From: Flavobacterium defluvii | GTDB lineage: Bacteria > Bacteroidota > Bacteroidia > Flavobacteriales > Flavobacteriaceae | Direction of reading: 5' to 3' | Length of the DNA: 64,000 bases | NCBI RefSeq assembly: GCF_900129555.1 | Contig: NZ_FQWC01000003.1 | Coordinates: 558,001 to 622,000, forward strand | Shown: piece by piece, positions 1 through 8,447 of the stretch | How the letters are laid out: every line of letters starts with the position of its first letter | Position numbering within the stretch: position 1 is the first letter of the stretch | Notes under the pieces: generated by a model | What the model saw: the letters and a program-made list of their open reading frames with translations, nothing else | Database searches by the model: none | Told to the model about the DNA's origin: nothing | Made by a program: the position numbers and the translations under genes

Positions 1-293
1 ACAGTAATAGTTTGTCCTGCCGTTCCGCCAGTGCCTCCTACGTTAAGTGTTACACCATTTGTGCCTGCGTCTGCTGTAAATTCTTTAGTCCACGGAAGTG
101 CGTTAATGTTTTCATTAAGTGCATTTCCGCCTTTTTCGATATAAGTTGCATCAAGCTGTCCGGCATAATTTCCCGTTACTTCGTATTTGATGTCTCTTGA
201 TGCAGCGCTCGAATCATCGTTGTCGCTGCTGCAAGAAACCGCTGTAAAAGCAAGGGTTAATACAACTGCTAAAGTTTTTAAAATAGACTTCAT
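1..293 (-). CDS. Small lipoprotein, 3' part outside window
   Basis: The ATG at 293-291 opens a reading frame that runs off the left edge of the window. It begins with a lipoprotein signal peptide: MKS, a hydrophobic stretch, then a lipobox ending in Cys21 followed by SSDNDD, so the product is probably an envelope lipoprotein. The remainder, with the string LPWTKEFTADAG and a Gly/Thr-rich strand, looks like a small beta-sandwich and recalls MmpS-like accessory proteins of Bacteroidota; that likeness is tentative. The gene is divergent from the histidine kinase gene at 462. A TTG-N20-TAGTTTTG promoter (329-359) and a perfect palindrome (383-400) lie in the shared upstream region, so control by the neighbouring two-component system is plausible. 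Function not recognised. Confidence 0.75.
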   Translation of the reverse strand, partial: MKSILKTLAVVLTLAFTAVSCSSDNDDSSAASRDIKYEVTGNYAGQLDATYIEKGGNALNENINALPWTKEFTADAGTNGVTLNVGGTGGTAGQTIT

Positions 294-328
294 AAATAAG
301 TTCTTTAATAATTAAATTTCCTTTATAA

Positions 329-359
329 CAAAACTACGGGCTTATTAAAGAGAGGGCAA
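329..359 (-). promoter_or_regulatory. Promoter of the leftward lipoprotein gene
   Basis: On the minus strand, TTG (359-357) lies 20 bases from TAGTTTTG (336-329). This matches the Bacteroidota sigma factor pattern (TTTG/TTG about 19-21 bases from TAnnTTTG). The palindrome at 383-400 and a half-site TACCTGAT at 360-367 lie just upstream, as expected for an activator site. Confidence 0.55.
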
Positions 360-382
360 TACCTGATAAAAGGCATTTTGCA

Positions 383-400
383 TTACCTGATTTCAGGTAA
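383..400. promoter_or_regulatory. Perfect palindrome, candidate regulator operator
   Basis: TTACCTGA-tt-TCAGGTAA is a perfect 8+8 inverted repeat. A further TACCTGAT half-site lies at 360-367. The palindrome sits between the divergent lipoprotein gene and the histidine kinase/LuxR-type regulator pair. NarL/LuxR-type regulators bind short inverted repeats of this kind, so the neighbouring regulator (2467-3102) is the obvious candidate ligand. That link is an inference from position. Confidence 0.45.
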
Positions 401-461
401 AAGCGAAGTGATTTTTTTTTTAAAGTGTTTTAATTTAATAAATTTGGCCAAATACCACTTT

Positions 462-2477
462 ATGAAGAAAATCTGCTTTTTAATCCTGTTTCTATTTTTA
501 TCCGCCGTTTCGCATTCACAGGTTATTCTTTCATTAGACGACGATTCTGTTTACATAGACAGTATTGCCAAGGTTACAAAAAGCACAAAATCAGATAGTT
601 TAAAATCACTTTACAGTTTTCGGTTATCCAAACTGTATTTAATGGTTCAGGACGTTAAAAAATCAAAAGAATATTTAGCACAGGCAAATCGGCTCAAATC
701 CAAATTTCCTTTTTTAAACGATATTGCAGTCTATTACAATTCTTCTTCTTTTTTAGAAAAAGGCGACGTAGAAGGTTTTGAACAAGAACTTCTTAAAGCA
801 AACGAAAGACTCAAAAAGTATTATAATACAGATGCATACAGGCTTCGCGCCGTCATTTTGCAAAATTACGGCATTATGCAGCAGCGTAGGAATAATGAAA
901 AAGCCTATATGAAACTTTTAATTAATGAAGCGATTCCGGTTGCCAAAAGAAGCCGTGATTACGAACTAATAAGCGGTTTGTACAAAGCGGTTGCCATTAT
1001 TTTTATGAATACAGGAGAGCGCGAAAAAGCAGGAGAATATTTAAACGAAGCTCAAAAGTATATCGAAAGAGCAATTAAAAAAACACCAACGCTTGCCGAG
1101 TCCAGAATAGAAACTTATATTATTAATGCAGAAAACCTGGTCGAGTTAAAACATTATTATGATGCGGGAAAAACATTGGATAAAGCATTTTCTGTTTTAA
1201 AAGATTTTCCCGAATCGAACTTAAACGATTCTTATTTTTATTCAGAGGGATTGTATTATGCCAATTTAAATAAAAGTTCAGAAGCATTAGAAAGTTATAA
1301 AAAAGGTATACAATCTGCACAAAAACATCATAATACAATTGCTTTAAACCGATTAAAGTTTGCCGAATATGAAGTGCTTTTTAAGCTGAGAAATTATAAA
1401 AAAGCAAAAGCCAATCTGGATTATCTTTTAGAAAATACTGATATCATTGGCGATAAAAAGAATTATTATAACGAAATGGCAAAGGTTTATAATGCTACAA
1501 AAGAGTATGATAAAGCTTATTACTATTCGCATAAATACAATATTATAAACGACAGTTTAAACAATACCAAGTTTAAAACCGAAATCGTAGAGCTTGAAGC
1601 AAAATATAAAAAGGCCGAAAGCGAGAAAAAAATTACTTTGCTGCAGTCGCAAAATGAAAAAGCCGCTTTGATGGTCAACAACAACTGGCTCAATTCTGTG
1701 CTTTTTGCTGTATTGTCTTTCCTTTTATTTCTTACCGTTTTGTTTTTGTGGATTTTCAATAAAAATCAAAAAAAGCTTAGCATTCAGAAAGAAATAAATC
1801 ATGAACAAGAATTAAAAGCATTTGAAAATAAACACAAATTATCGGTTTCTAAAGCGTTGATCCAGGGTGAAGAAATAGAGAGAAAAAGAATTGCCCGAGA
1901 TCTTCACGACGGATTGGGAAGTATGCTTTCGAGTTTGAAAATTCATTTAAATCTTTCCAAAAAAGAAAATATTGAAACGATAAATAATGTAGATACTCTG
2001 CTGGATAAATCGATTAAGGAACTTCGGAATATTTCGCAGAATTTAATGCCCGAAACTTTATTAGAATTGAGTTTGGAACATGCTTTAAGAGATTTATGCG
2101 CTGCAAATTCTAATTCTGTTACTAAAATTGAATTCCAATATTTAATTAAAAAATCAAAATTGTCGAAAAATGACGAAATAATGATTTACAGAATTATTCA
2201 GGAACTTTTAAATAACGCTTTAAAGTATGCCAAAGCTTCGCAGGTTTTGGTTTCGTGCTCTCAAAATAAAGATGTGTTTTTTATTACGGTAGAAGATAAC
2301 GGCGTTGGTTTTGATGTTGCTGAAGCAGAAAAGAAAAACGGAATGGGTCTGAAAAATATTAAAAACCGTGTAGAATTTTTGAACGGAAAATTAGAAATCG
2401 ACAGTGAGATAAATCAGGGAACTTCTGCTTATATTGAATTAACTGTTATCAAAGAAAATCAGGAAAATGAGGGATAA
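462..2477 (+). CDS. TPR sensor histidine kinase (HisKA_3 type)
   Basis: The frame is open from 378, but the ATG at 462 is the better start because a signal peptide (MKKICFLILFLFLS...) begins there, giving 671 residues. TAAATTTG at 439-446 could be its -7 element. Order: signal peptide; about 350 residues of helical tetratricopeptide-like repeats, probably periplasmic; one membrane helix near residue 415; a coiled linker; the HisKA_3 box ERKRIARDLHDGLG with phospho-acceptor His482; and a HATPase domain with QELLNNALKYA, DNGVGFD and GMGL near residue 627. The H-box form predicts a NarL/LuxR-type partner, and such a gene follows with an 11-base overlap, so the two are translationally coupled. 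The signal sensed is unknown. Confidence 0.93.
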   Translation: MKKICFLILFLFLSAVSHSQVILSLDDDSVYIDSIAKVTKSTKSDSLKSLYSFRLSKLYLMVQDVKKSKEYLAQANRLKSKFPFLNDIAVYYNSSSFLEKGDVEGFEQELLKANERLKKYYNTDAYRLRAVILQNYGIMQQRRNNEKAYMKLLINEAIPVAKRSRDYELISGLYKAVAIIFMNTGEREKAGEYLNEAQKYIERAIKKTPTLAESRIETYIINAENLVELKHYYDAGKTLDKAFSVLKDFPESNLNDSYFYSEGLYYANLNKSSEALESYKKGIQSAQKHHNTIALNRLKFAEYEVLFKLRNYKKAKANLDYLLENTDIIGDKKNYYNEMAKVYNATKEYDKAYYYSHKYNIINDSLNNTKFKTEIVELEAKYKKAESEKKITLLQSQNEKAALMVNNNWLNSVLFAVLSFLLFLTVLFLWIFNKNQKKLSIQKEINHEQELKAFENKHKLSVSKALIQGEEIERKRIARDLHDGLGSMLSSLKIHLNLSKKENIETINNVDTLLDKSIKELRNISQNLMPETLLELSLEHALRDLCAANSNSVTKIEFQYLIKKSKLSKNDEIMIYRIIQELLNNALKYAKASQVLVSCSQNKDVFFITVEDNGVGFDVAEAEKKNGMGLKNIKNRVEFLNGKLEIDSEINQGTSAYIELTVIKENQENEG

Positions 2478-3102
2478 ATATAAAATGATTGTGGTTGATG
2501 ATCATCCAATCGTGATTTCGGGAATTGCCGGATTGCTTTCGGATTTAGAAAATGTTCAGATTGTAGAAAAAATGCAATCGGGAGTTTCGCTTTTGGATTA
2601 CATCGAAAACAACGAAGTAGATTTGATTTTGATGGATATTTTTCTGCCTGTAATTACGGGAATTGATTTGTGTAAAGCAGTGAAACAAAAATATCCGCAG
2701 GTTATTATTATCGGAATGAGCAGCCAGTCTGAACGAAGTCTTGTCATGCAGTTTATTCAAAATGGCGGAAATGGTTATATTTTAAAAAGTGCCTCTTTTG
2801 ATGAATTTAAAAATTGTATCAATAAGGCAATTGATGGCGAAATTGTATTTAGCGATGATGTTAAAGCAATAGTAAGCCAGCCAATGTCAGAAGATTTAGA
2901 TACAATTCCGAGTTTAAGCAGAAGAGAAAAAGATATCGCCATTTTGCTTTCAAAAGGAAAACAAACACAGGAAATTGCTGATGAACTTTTCCTGAGTTTT
3001 TTAACCGTACAAACGCACCGCAGAAATATTCTTCAAAAATATAAAACCAAAAATGTAGCCGAATTAATTACACTACTGCTCAAAAATAATCTGTTAGATT
3101 GA
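2467..3102 (+). CDS. LuxR/NarL-family response regulator
   Basis: 211 residues. The N-terminal receiver domain has the acidic pair D11-D12, the phospho-acceptor Asp57 in LMDIFLP and the conserved Lys107 in YILKSAS. The C-terminal LuxR-type helix-turn-helix (about 145-205) carries SRREKDIAILLSKGKQ...EIADELFLS...TVQTHRRNI. It overlaps the end of the histidine kinase gene by 11 bases and is its cognate regulator. It may bind the palindrome at 383-400 and so control the divergent lipoprotein gene; that target is inferred from position only. Confidence 0.94.
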   Translation: MRDKYKMIVVDDHPIVISGIAGLLSDLENVQIVEKMQSGVSLLDYIENNEVDLILMDIFLPVITGIDLCKAVKQKYPQVIIIGMSSQSERSLVMQFIQNGGNGYILKSASFDEFKNCINKAIDGEIVFSDDVKAIVSQPMSEDLDTIPSLSRREKDIAILLSKGKQTQEIADELFLSFLTVQTHRRNILQKYKTKNVAELITLLLKNNLLD

Positions 3103-3203
3103 AAATTTGTCTCATAAAATGCCAAAATGACATTTTGTTAAAATGGTTCATAATTTGATGTTTGTTTTGTAAATTTAAAATTCAATCAAAAAAAGAGAAA
3201 ATT

Positions 3204-3890
3204 ATGGGACCTGGATATTTAATACTTGCCGGAGCTATAATGTTGTTTAGCTGGATGGTAAGTGCAAAACTTAAAAGTAAATTCGAATTATACTCTAAAT
3301 TACAGTTACGAAACGGAATGAGCGGTAGAGAAATCGCTGAAAAAATGCTGGCTGATAACGGGATTACAGATGTTCGCGTTATTTCGACTCCGGGTCAGTT
3401 AACAGATCACTACAATCCATCGGACAAAACAGTTAATTTGAGTGAAGCAGTTTACAATCATCGAAATGCTGCTGCGGCCGCGGTTGCAGCGCACGAATGC
3501 GGTCACGCGGTTCAACATGCAATTGGTTACCAATGGCTGGCGATGCGATCTGCATTAGTACCGGTTGTAAGTATCGCTTCAAATTTTGTACAATGGATTT
3601 TATTAGCAGGAATCCTAATGATTAAAGTTTTTCCGGGATTATTATTAATAGGAATAGTGGTTTTTGCAGCTACAACATTATTTTCAATCATTACACTACC
3701 TGTAGAATACGATGCAAGTAACAGGGCTTTGGCGTGGCTTGAAAACAAACACATGCTTACGCAGGAAGAACAAGCCGGAGCAAAAGATGCTTTAAAATGG
3801 GCAGCAAGAACTTATCTTGTGGCAGCTTTAGGTTCTATCGCAACGCTGCTGTACTATATCTCGATTTATGCGGGAAACAGAAGGAACTAA
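3204..3890 (+). CDS. Membrane zinc metallopeptidase, YugP-like
   Basis: The frame is open from 3162, but the ATG at 3204 gives the usual N-terminus MGPGYLILAG. The product is 228 residues. It has an N-terminal membrane helix, the zinc-site motif H97-E-C-G-H101 in AAHECGHAVQHA, then two strongly hydrophobic segments (about 120-170) and a final one near residue 215. This is the layout of the YugP/neutral zinc metallopeptidase family (Zn_peptidase_2), membrane proteases of unknown physiological substrate. It is a single-gene unit, with a terminator-like hairpin at 3932-3968 downstream. Confidence 0.9.
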   Translation: MGPGYLILAGAIMLFSWMVSAKLKSKFELYSKLQLRNGMSGREIAEKMLADNGITDVRVISTPGQLTDHYNPSDKTVNLSEAVYNHRNAAAAAVAAHECGHAVQHAIGYQWLAMRSALVPVVSIASNFVQWILLAGILMIKVFPGLLLIGIVVFAATTLFSIITLPVEYDASNRALAWLENKHMLTQEEQAGAKDALKWAARTYLVAALGSIATLLYYISIYAGNRRN

Positions 3891-3931
3891 TTTTTTAATT
3901 GAGATAATTAGTCAATTAGATAATTTATGGC

Positions 3932-3968
3932 AAACCCGACAGGTTTTTAAAACCTGTCGGGTTTTTTT
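3932..3968. terminator. Hairpin repeat with T run (aacccgac family)
   Basis: AAACCCGACAGGTTTT pairs with AAAACCTGTCGGGTTT and is followed by seven T's, so it can end transcription of the zinc peptidase gene. Related hairpins occur at 34031-34068 and 34778-34811, and a degenerate one at 63128-63160. It is therefore both a terminator and a member of a dispersed repeat family. Confidence 0.7.
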
Positions 3969-3985
3969 GCATATCTGTATAAATT

Positions 3986-4087
3986 AAACTGGACTGAAGT
4001 CCAGCTCTACAATATGGATCGAGCCAAGGCTCTTTAATTGTTCCAAAGGAACATATTATCTTGTAGGGCTGGACTTCAGTCCAGTTT
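3986..4087. repeat. Dispersed multi-hairpin repeat, copy 1
   Basis: A 27-base arm (3986-4012, AAACTGGACTGAAGTCCAG...) is inverted with one mismatch at 4061-4087. The arm itself holds an internal palindrome (CTGGACTgAAGTCCAG type). Between the arms are two further hairpins, GAGCCaaGGCTC (4021-4032) and GTTCCaaaGGAAC (4040-4052), so the unit could fold as a branched cloverleaf. A second copy in opposite orientation lies at 34640-34742. No coding potential. Confidence 0.8.
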
Positions 4088-4121
4088 AGGATAATAAATC
4101 AAATTGATACATTCTCTAATT

Positions 4122-4592
4122 TTACAATTGAATCTGTCTGTCAATCTGCTGATCCAGAGAAATAAAAGTTTCTGTTCTTGAAACACCTTCAATTGCCTGA
4201 ATTTTGGTATTTAATAGCTGCATTAAATGTTCGTTATCACGACAGATAATTTTAATCAAAACCGACCAGTTTCCGGTTGTATAATGACATTCCAGAACTT
4301 CCGGAATTTTTCTTAATTCTTTTACGGCTTCAGAATTTCGGGAGGCTTTGTCCAGATAAACTCCAATAAAAGCCATGGTGTTGTAACCCAGAACTTTGGG
4401 ATTTACAGTAAACTTGGATCCTGAAATTACACCGGATTGTTCGAGTTTTTTTAAGCGTTGATGAATCGCAGCTCCTGAAATGCCTATTTTGTTGGCGATT
4501 TGTAAAATAGGTTTTCGGGCATCGTCCATAAGATACCGAAGGATTTCTTTGTCGATTCCGTCAATTTCGATTAAAAGGGAGTTGATTTTCAT
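4122..4592 (-). CDS. Lrp/AsnC family transcriptional regulator
   Basis: 156 residues with the canonical two-domain plan. The N-terminal winged helix-turn-helix has IDGIDKEILRYLMDDARKPI, then IANKIGISGAAIHQRLKKLEQSGVI. The C-terminal RAM (AsnC ligand-binding) beta-alpha sandwich has GVYLDKASRNSEAVKELRKI and ECHYTTGNWSVLIKI. The family responds to amino acids, but the sequence does not tell which one. It is monocistronic, with no biosynthetic neighbour that would reveal the regulon. Confidence 0.93.
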   Translation of the reverse strand: MKINSLLIEIDGIDKEILRYLMDDARKPILQIANKIGISGAAIHQRLKKLEQSGVISGSKFTVNPKVLGYNTMAFIGVYLDKASRNSEAVKELRKIPEVLECHYTTGNWSVLIKIICRDNEHLMQLLNTKIQAIEGVSRTETFISLDQQIDRQIQL

Positions 4593-4758
4593 AACTTATA
4601 ATTTGAAACTATTTCTAGTGATTTGGTTTTGAATAGAAATCAAATGTAATTAAAATGCGCTGAAAAACTTAATATTAAAACTCAAAATTCTAATTCAAAA
4701 TTAAAATAACCCAGTGGTTTCAGTCACTGAAAAAAGATAAAAAACTGAGTAAAAACAA

Positions 4759-4797
4759 AAAATTCCAAATCCCAGTAAATAGCTGGAATTTGGAATT
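4759..4797 (-). terminator. Terminator of hemD operon
   Basis: An imperfect stem AAAATTCCAAAT/CCCAG against CTGG/AATTTGGAATTTT with a 7-base loop. On the minus strand it is followed by a T-rich run. It lies just beyond the hemD stop codon at 4823. Confidence 0.55.
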
Positions 4798-4822
4798 TTA
4801 AAGATTTTAATATTTTGAAAGG

Positions 4823-5572
4823 TTATTTTCCTTTGTTTGCTTCTGCAATATATTTTTCTAGAGCCATTGTCATCGAAGGTGTTTCTGGAGTTGGAGCAAG
4901 AATATCAATTCTTAAACCGTGATCCAGAGCTTCTTTTTGAGTTGTGCTTCCAAATACAGCGATTCTGGTATTGTTTTGTTGAAAATCCGGGAAATTTTTA
5001 AATAAAGATTTAATTCCTGTTGGACTAAAAAATGCTAAAACATCATAATAAACATCTGCAAGATCAGACAAGTCACTCATTACAGTTCTGTAAAAAATAG
5101 CTTGTGCCCAGTCAACTTTTAAGCTGTTTAATGTAATAGGAGCATCGGCATTTAATTGGTCAGATGCAGGAAGTAAGAACTTCTCGTCTTTGTACTTTTT
5201 AATAAGAGGAGATAAATCTGCAAAATCTTTTGCTCCAACGTAAATTTTACGTTTTCTGTACACAACATACTTTTGAAGATAAAAAGCTACTGCTTCAGAT
5301 TGACAAAAATATTTCAATCCTTCAGGAACTTTGTAACGCATTTCATCAGCCACTCTAAAAAAATGATCTACAGCATTTCGACTTGTTAAAATGATCGCAG
5401 TGTAATGATTAAGATCGATTTTTTGTAATCGAATCTCTTTTGCGCTAACCCCTTCCACATGAATAAATGGTCTGAAATCAATTTTTATTTTGTGTTTTTG
5501 TTGGAGCTCAAAGTAAGGAGAATTCTCCACTTTAGGTTCAGGCTGTGACACCAAAATTGTTTTCACTTTCAT
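4823..5572 (-). CDS. hemD: Uroporphyrinogen-III synthase
   Basis: HemD cyclises and inverts ring D of hydroxymethylbilane to uroporphyrinogen III in haem synthesis. The frame is open from 5611, but the ATG at 5572 starts the conserved MKVKTILVSQPEP. The product is 249 residues, the usual length. Typical features are the N-terminal SQPEP segment, AIILTSRNAVDHFF, a central FLLPASDQ, and the C-terminal VLAFFSPTGIKSLF and IAVFGSTTQKEAL that line the cleft in this fold. HemD is poorly conserved in sequence; the call rests on these patterns and on the upstream DUF4271 gene, which ends 14 bases before it. The two appear to form one leftward operon. Confidence 0.88.
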   Translation of the reverse strand: MKVKTILVSQPEPKVENSPYFELQQKHKIKIDFRPFIHVEGVSAKEIRLQKIDLNHYTAIILTSRNAVDHFFRVADEMRYKVPEGLKYFCQSEAVAFYLQKYVVYRKRKIYVGAKDFADLSPLIKKYKDEKFLLPASDQLNADAPITLNSLKVDWAQAIFYRTVMSDLSDLADVYYDVLAFFSPTGIKSLFKNFPDFQQNNTRIAVFGSTTQKEALDHGLRIDILAPTPETPSMTMALEKYIAEANKGK

Positions 5573-5586
5573 ATTATAAACATTTT

Positions 5587-6255
5587 CTAAGCACTCCCTT
5601 TTGTTATCCAATAATAAAGAAAATAATAAGGCGCTATTTCAAGAGCGCAAAGATATAAAATAAAATAAAATAACTTACCGATTATTACGTTTTGATATGT
5701 TTTAATTGAAATAAAATAAGAGTACAGGCTGATACACAGTGAAATGCCTATCGTTACTAGCGGTACAATCGCCGGAATATTGTCATAATAGAATAAAATA
5801 GCGTTAATTGGAAGGATAAAAACGCCAATATAAGTTCTGTAAGTAACTTTTTGCAAATTAAAAAGCTCCATAAAGTCGTCGATGTTGAATGCAGCAGCGA
5901 CAATTTTCTCAATTAAATATTTTGCCAGAATAAAATAAAGCAGGAAAGTTGCGATTTGAATGAACAAAATATAATCGGTTTTTGATGCCTTGTTGTAGAT
6001 GTTCATTGTAAGCAAAATAAAAAATGCAAACGAAATAACCTGCACAAAAAACAAACCAACTGTAAAGCTGCTTTTCATGTGGCTGTTGTCACGATAAATT
6101 TTGGCATACTTATCTGAAAAAATAAGTTTACTAAATTCTGAAAAACGAGTTTCATAAGCCGATTTTGTCATAGCGACAACCGCAAAGGTAAGGACAAATA
6201 AAGCAGTTGCCCAGTCTTTGTTTTCAATAATTCGTGGATGAAGGTGTTCAATCAT
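5587..6255 (-). CDS. DUF4271 multi-pass membrane protein
   Basis: 222 residues with about six to seven hydrophobic segments, for example LFVLTFAVVAM near the N-terminus and VGLFFVQVISFAFFILL in the middle. It is a polytopic inner-membrane protein. The pattern and the position directly upstream of hemD match the DUF4271 family, which is common in Bacteroidota and has no known biochemical role. The 14-base gap suggests co-transcription with hemD, so a link to porphyrin synthesis or membrane assembly is possible but not shown. Confidence 0.8.
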   Translation of the reverse strand: MIEHLHPRIIENKDWATALFVLTFAVVAMTKSAYETRFSEFSKLIFSDKYAKIYRDNSHMKSSFTVGLFFVQVISFAFFILLTMNIYNKASKTDYILFIQIATFLLYFILAKYLIEKIVAAAFNIDDFMELFNLQKVTYRTYIGVFILPINAILFYYDNIPAIVPLVTIGISLCISLYSYFISIKTYQNVIIGKLFYFILYLCALEIAPYYFLYYWITKGSA

Positions 6256-6361
6256 AGCGTCACAAAATTAGTAATTTTTTGCATCAATAGTTTTATTATA
6301 TATTTATTATGAACCAAATGCTATAAAAAGTTTACTTTTGCGGTGAAATTACCGAGAAATA

Positions 6362-7087
6362 ATGAGTGATAGTATTGTCATAATTCCCACATATAACGAA
6401 ATTGAGAACGTAGAAAGTATAGTAAGAGCAGTACTTTCACAGCATAAATCTTTTCATCTGTTAATAATCGATGATAATTCTCCGGATCACACCGCCGATA
6501 AAGTGATTGCTTTACAGGAAGAATATCCGGGAAGATTATTCCTGGAAAAAAGAGCAAAAAAAGCAGGTTTAGGAACCGCTTATGTTCATGGTTTTAAATG
6601 GGCATTAGAACATAAATATGATTTCATTTTTGAAATGGATGCCGACTTTTCGCATAACCCAAATGATCTTGAAAAACTATACGATGCCTGCCATTTTGGT
6701 GGGGCAGATTTAGCCATCGGTTCGCGTTATGTAAAAGGTGTAAATGTAGTAAACTGGCCCTTGAGCCGTGTTTTGATGTCGTACTTTGCATCGGTTTATG
6801 TCAAATTTATCACCGGAATGAAAATTCACGATGCAACCGCAGGTTTTGTTTGTTATAAAAGAGAGGTTTTGGAGAAAATTAATCTCAATAAAATAAAATT
6901 TGTTGGATATGCGTTTCAAATCGAAATGAAGTACAGAACTTATTGTGCTAAATTTGAAATAAAAGAAGTCCCGATTATTTTTACAGACAGAACAAAAGGC
7001 GTTTCAAAAATGAGTAATGCTATTATTAAAGAAGCTATTCTGGGTGTAATTTCCCTTCGATTAAAAAAATTAGTCAATACATTATAA
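6362..7087 (+). CDS. Polyprenol-phosphate glycosyltransferase, GT2
   Basis: 241 residues, cytosolic without a C-terminal membrane extension. The N-terminus VIIPTYNEIENV, the acidic LLIIDDNSPD, KAGLGTAYVHGFKWA and the metal-binding EMDADFSHNP (Asp93-Ala-Asp95) are those of dolichol/polyprenol-phosphate mannosyltransferases. The enzyme probably moves mannose or a similar sugar from a nucleotide donor to a polyprenyl phosphate at the membrane face. A TACTTTTG -7-like element lies at 6333-6340. It heads a three-gene operon: pyrC starts 10 bases after its stop and the DUF4296 gene follows. Confidence 0.9.
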   Translation: MSDSIVIIPTYNEIENVESIVRAVLSQHKSFHLLIIDDNSPDHTADKVIALQEEYPGRLFLEKRAKKAGLGTAYVHGFKWALEHKYDFIFEMDADFSHNPNDLEKLYDACHFGGADLAIGSRYVKGVNVVNWPLSRVLMSYFASVYVKFITGMKIHDATAGFVCYKREVLEKINLNKIKFVGYAFQIEMKYRTYCAKFEIKEVPIIFTDRTKGVSKMSNAIIKEAILGVISLRLKKLVNTL

Positions 7088-7097
7088 AAGTAGAAAC

Positions 7098-8438
7098 ATG
7101 AACAGGATTTTAATAAAAAATGCCAAAATTGTAAACGAAGGATCTATTTTTGACGGAGATGTTTTGATCGAAAATGATTTAATAGTTGAAGTTGCAGACA
7201 GTATCAGCTTAAAAACATCTGACTGTATTGTTATTGATGCCGAAGGAAATTATTTAATACCGGGTGCAATTGACGATCAGGTACATTTTAGAGAACCGGG
7301 ATTAACACACAAAGGCGATATCGAATCTGAATCGAGAGCGGCAGTTGCCGGTGGAATCACTTCTTTTATCGAACAGCCAAACACAGTTCCAAATGCTGTT
7401 ACTCAGGAAATATTAGAAGATAAATATCAAATAGCGTCTCAAAAATCATTTGCGAATTATTCGTTTATGATGGGCGCAACCAATGATAATCTGGAAGAAG
7501 TTTTAAAAACAAATCCAAAGAATGTTGCCGGAATCAAAATTTTCTTAGGTTCTTCAACCGGAAATATGCTGGTTGACAGAGAAGAGACTTTAGAAAAAAT
7601 TTTCTCAAGCACTCCAATGTTAATTGCAGTACACTGCGAGGATGAAACTACAATTCAGAATAACTTAGCAGAATTCAAAGAAAAATATGGCGATGATGTT
7701 CCGGTAACGGCTCATAATTTAATTAGAAGTGCCGAAGCGTGTTATCTTTCGTCTTCAAAAGCGGTGGCTTTGGCAAAGAGAACAGGAGCAAGACTTCATA
7801 TTTTTCATCTTTCTACTGCAAAAGAAATGGAATTGTTTACCAATAAAATTCCGTTAGAAGATAAAAAAATTACAGCTGAAGTTTGTATTCACCACCTTTG
7901 GTTTACGGATGAAGATTATAAAACAAAAGGAAATTTCATCAAATGGAATCCTGCTGTAAAAACTGCCGAAGATCGCGCTGAACTTTGGAAGGCTTTAAAT
8001 GACGGACGAATCGATGTTATTGCAACAGATCACGCACCGCATACAAAAGAAGAAAAATTACAATCGTATTTAAAAGCGCCATCCGGTGGACCGCTTGTAC
8101 AGCATGCAGTTGTAGCAATGTTTGAAGCGCACCACCAAGGAAAAATCAGTGTGGAAAAAATCGTAGAGAAAATGTGCCATAATCCGGCTAAGATTTTCAA
8201 AATCGAAAAAAGAGGATTTATCAAAGAAGGTTATTTTGCCGATTTAGTAATCGTAAATCCAAGTCTGCCTTGGAGTGTAAATCATGATAATATTTTATAC
8301 AAATGCGGCTGGTCTCCTTTTGAAGGAACAACTTTTAAATCGAGAATTACCCATACTTTTGTAAACGGAGAATTGGTTTACAATAATTTCAAAGTAAAAG
8401 ATATCCGCGCCGGGAAACGATTATTGTTTGACAGATAA
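7098..8438 (+). CDS. pyrC: Dihydroorotase, class I type
   Basis: 446 residues. It should interconvert carbamoyl-aspartate and dihydroorotate in pyrimidine synthesis. The amidohydrolase barrel shows DDQVHFREPG (60-68), KIFLGSSTGNM with the Lys that is carboxylated in class I enzymes, AVHCEDE, LHIFHLSTAKE and ATDHAPHTKEEK, covering the metal ligands. The first ligand pair, normally HxH, reads Gln61-Val-His63, so one histidine is replaced; related Bacteroidota enzymes seem to share this. It lies in an operon between the glycosyltransferase and the DUF4296 lipoprotein, with 10- and 9-base gaps. Confidence 0.92.
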   Translation: MNRILIKNAKIVNEGSIFDGDVLIENDLIVEVADSISLKTSDCIVIDAEGNYLIPGAIDDQVHFREPGLTHKGDIESESRAAVAGGITSFIEQPNTVPNAVTQEILEDKYQIASQKSFANYSFMMGATNDNLEEVLKTNPKNVAGIKIFLGSSTGNMLVDREETLEKIFSSTPMLIAVHCEDETTIQNNLAEFKEKYGDDVPVTAHNLIRSAEACYLSSSKAVALAKRTGARLHIFHLSTAKEMELFTNKIPLEDKKITAEVCIHHLWFTDEDYKTKGNFIKWNPAVKTAEDRAELWKALNDGRIDVIATDHAPHTKEEKLQSYLKAPSGGPLVQHAVVAMFEAHHQGKISVEKIVEKMCHNPAKIFKIEKRGFIKEGYFADLVIVNPSLPWSVNHDNILYKCGWSPFEGTTFKSRITHTFVNGELVYNNFKVKDIRAGKRLLFDR

Positions 8439-8447
8439 AAAGCTAAA

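Noticed and set aside
12-200. Plus-strand 62-codon open frame at the left edge
   Set aside because: It is antisense to the lipoprotein gene 293-1, which has a clear signal peptide and promoter; the Cys-rich translation is an artefact.
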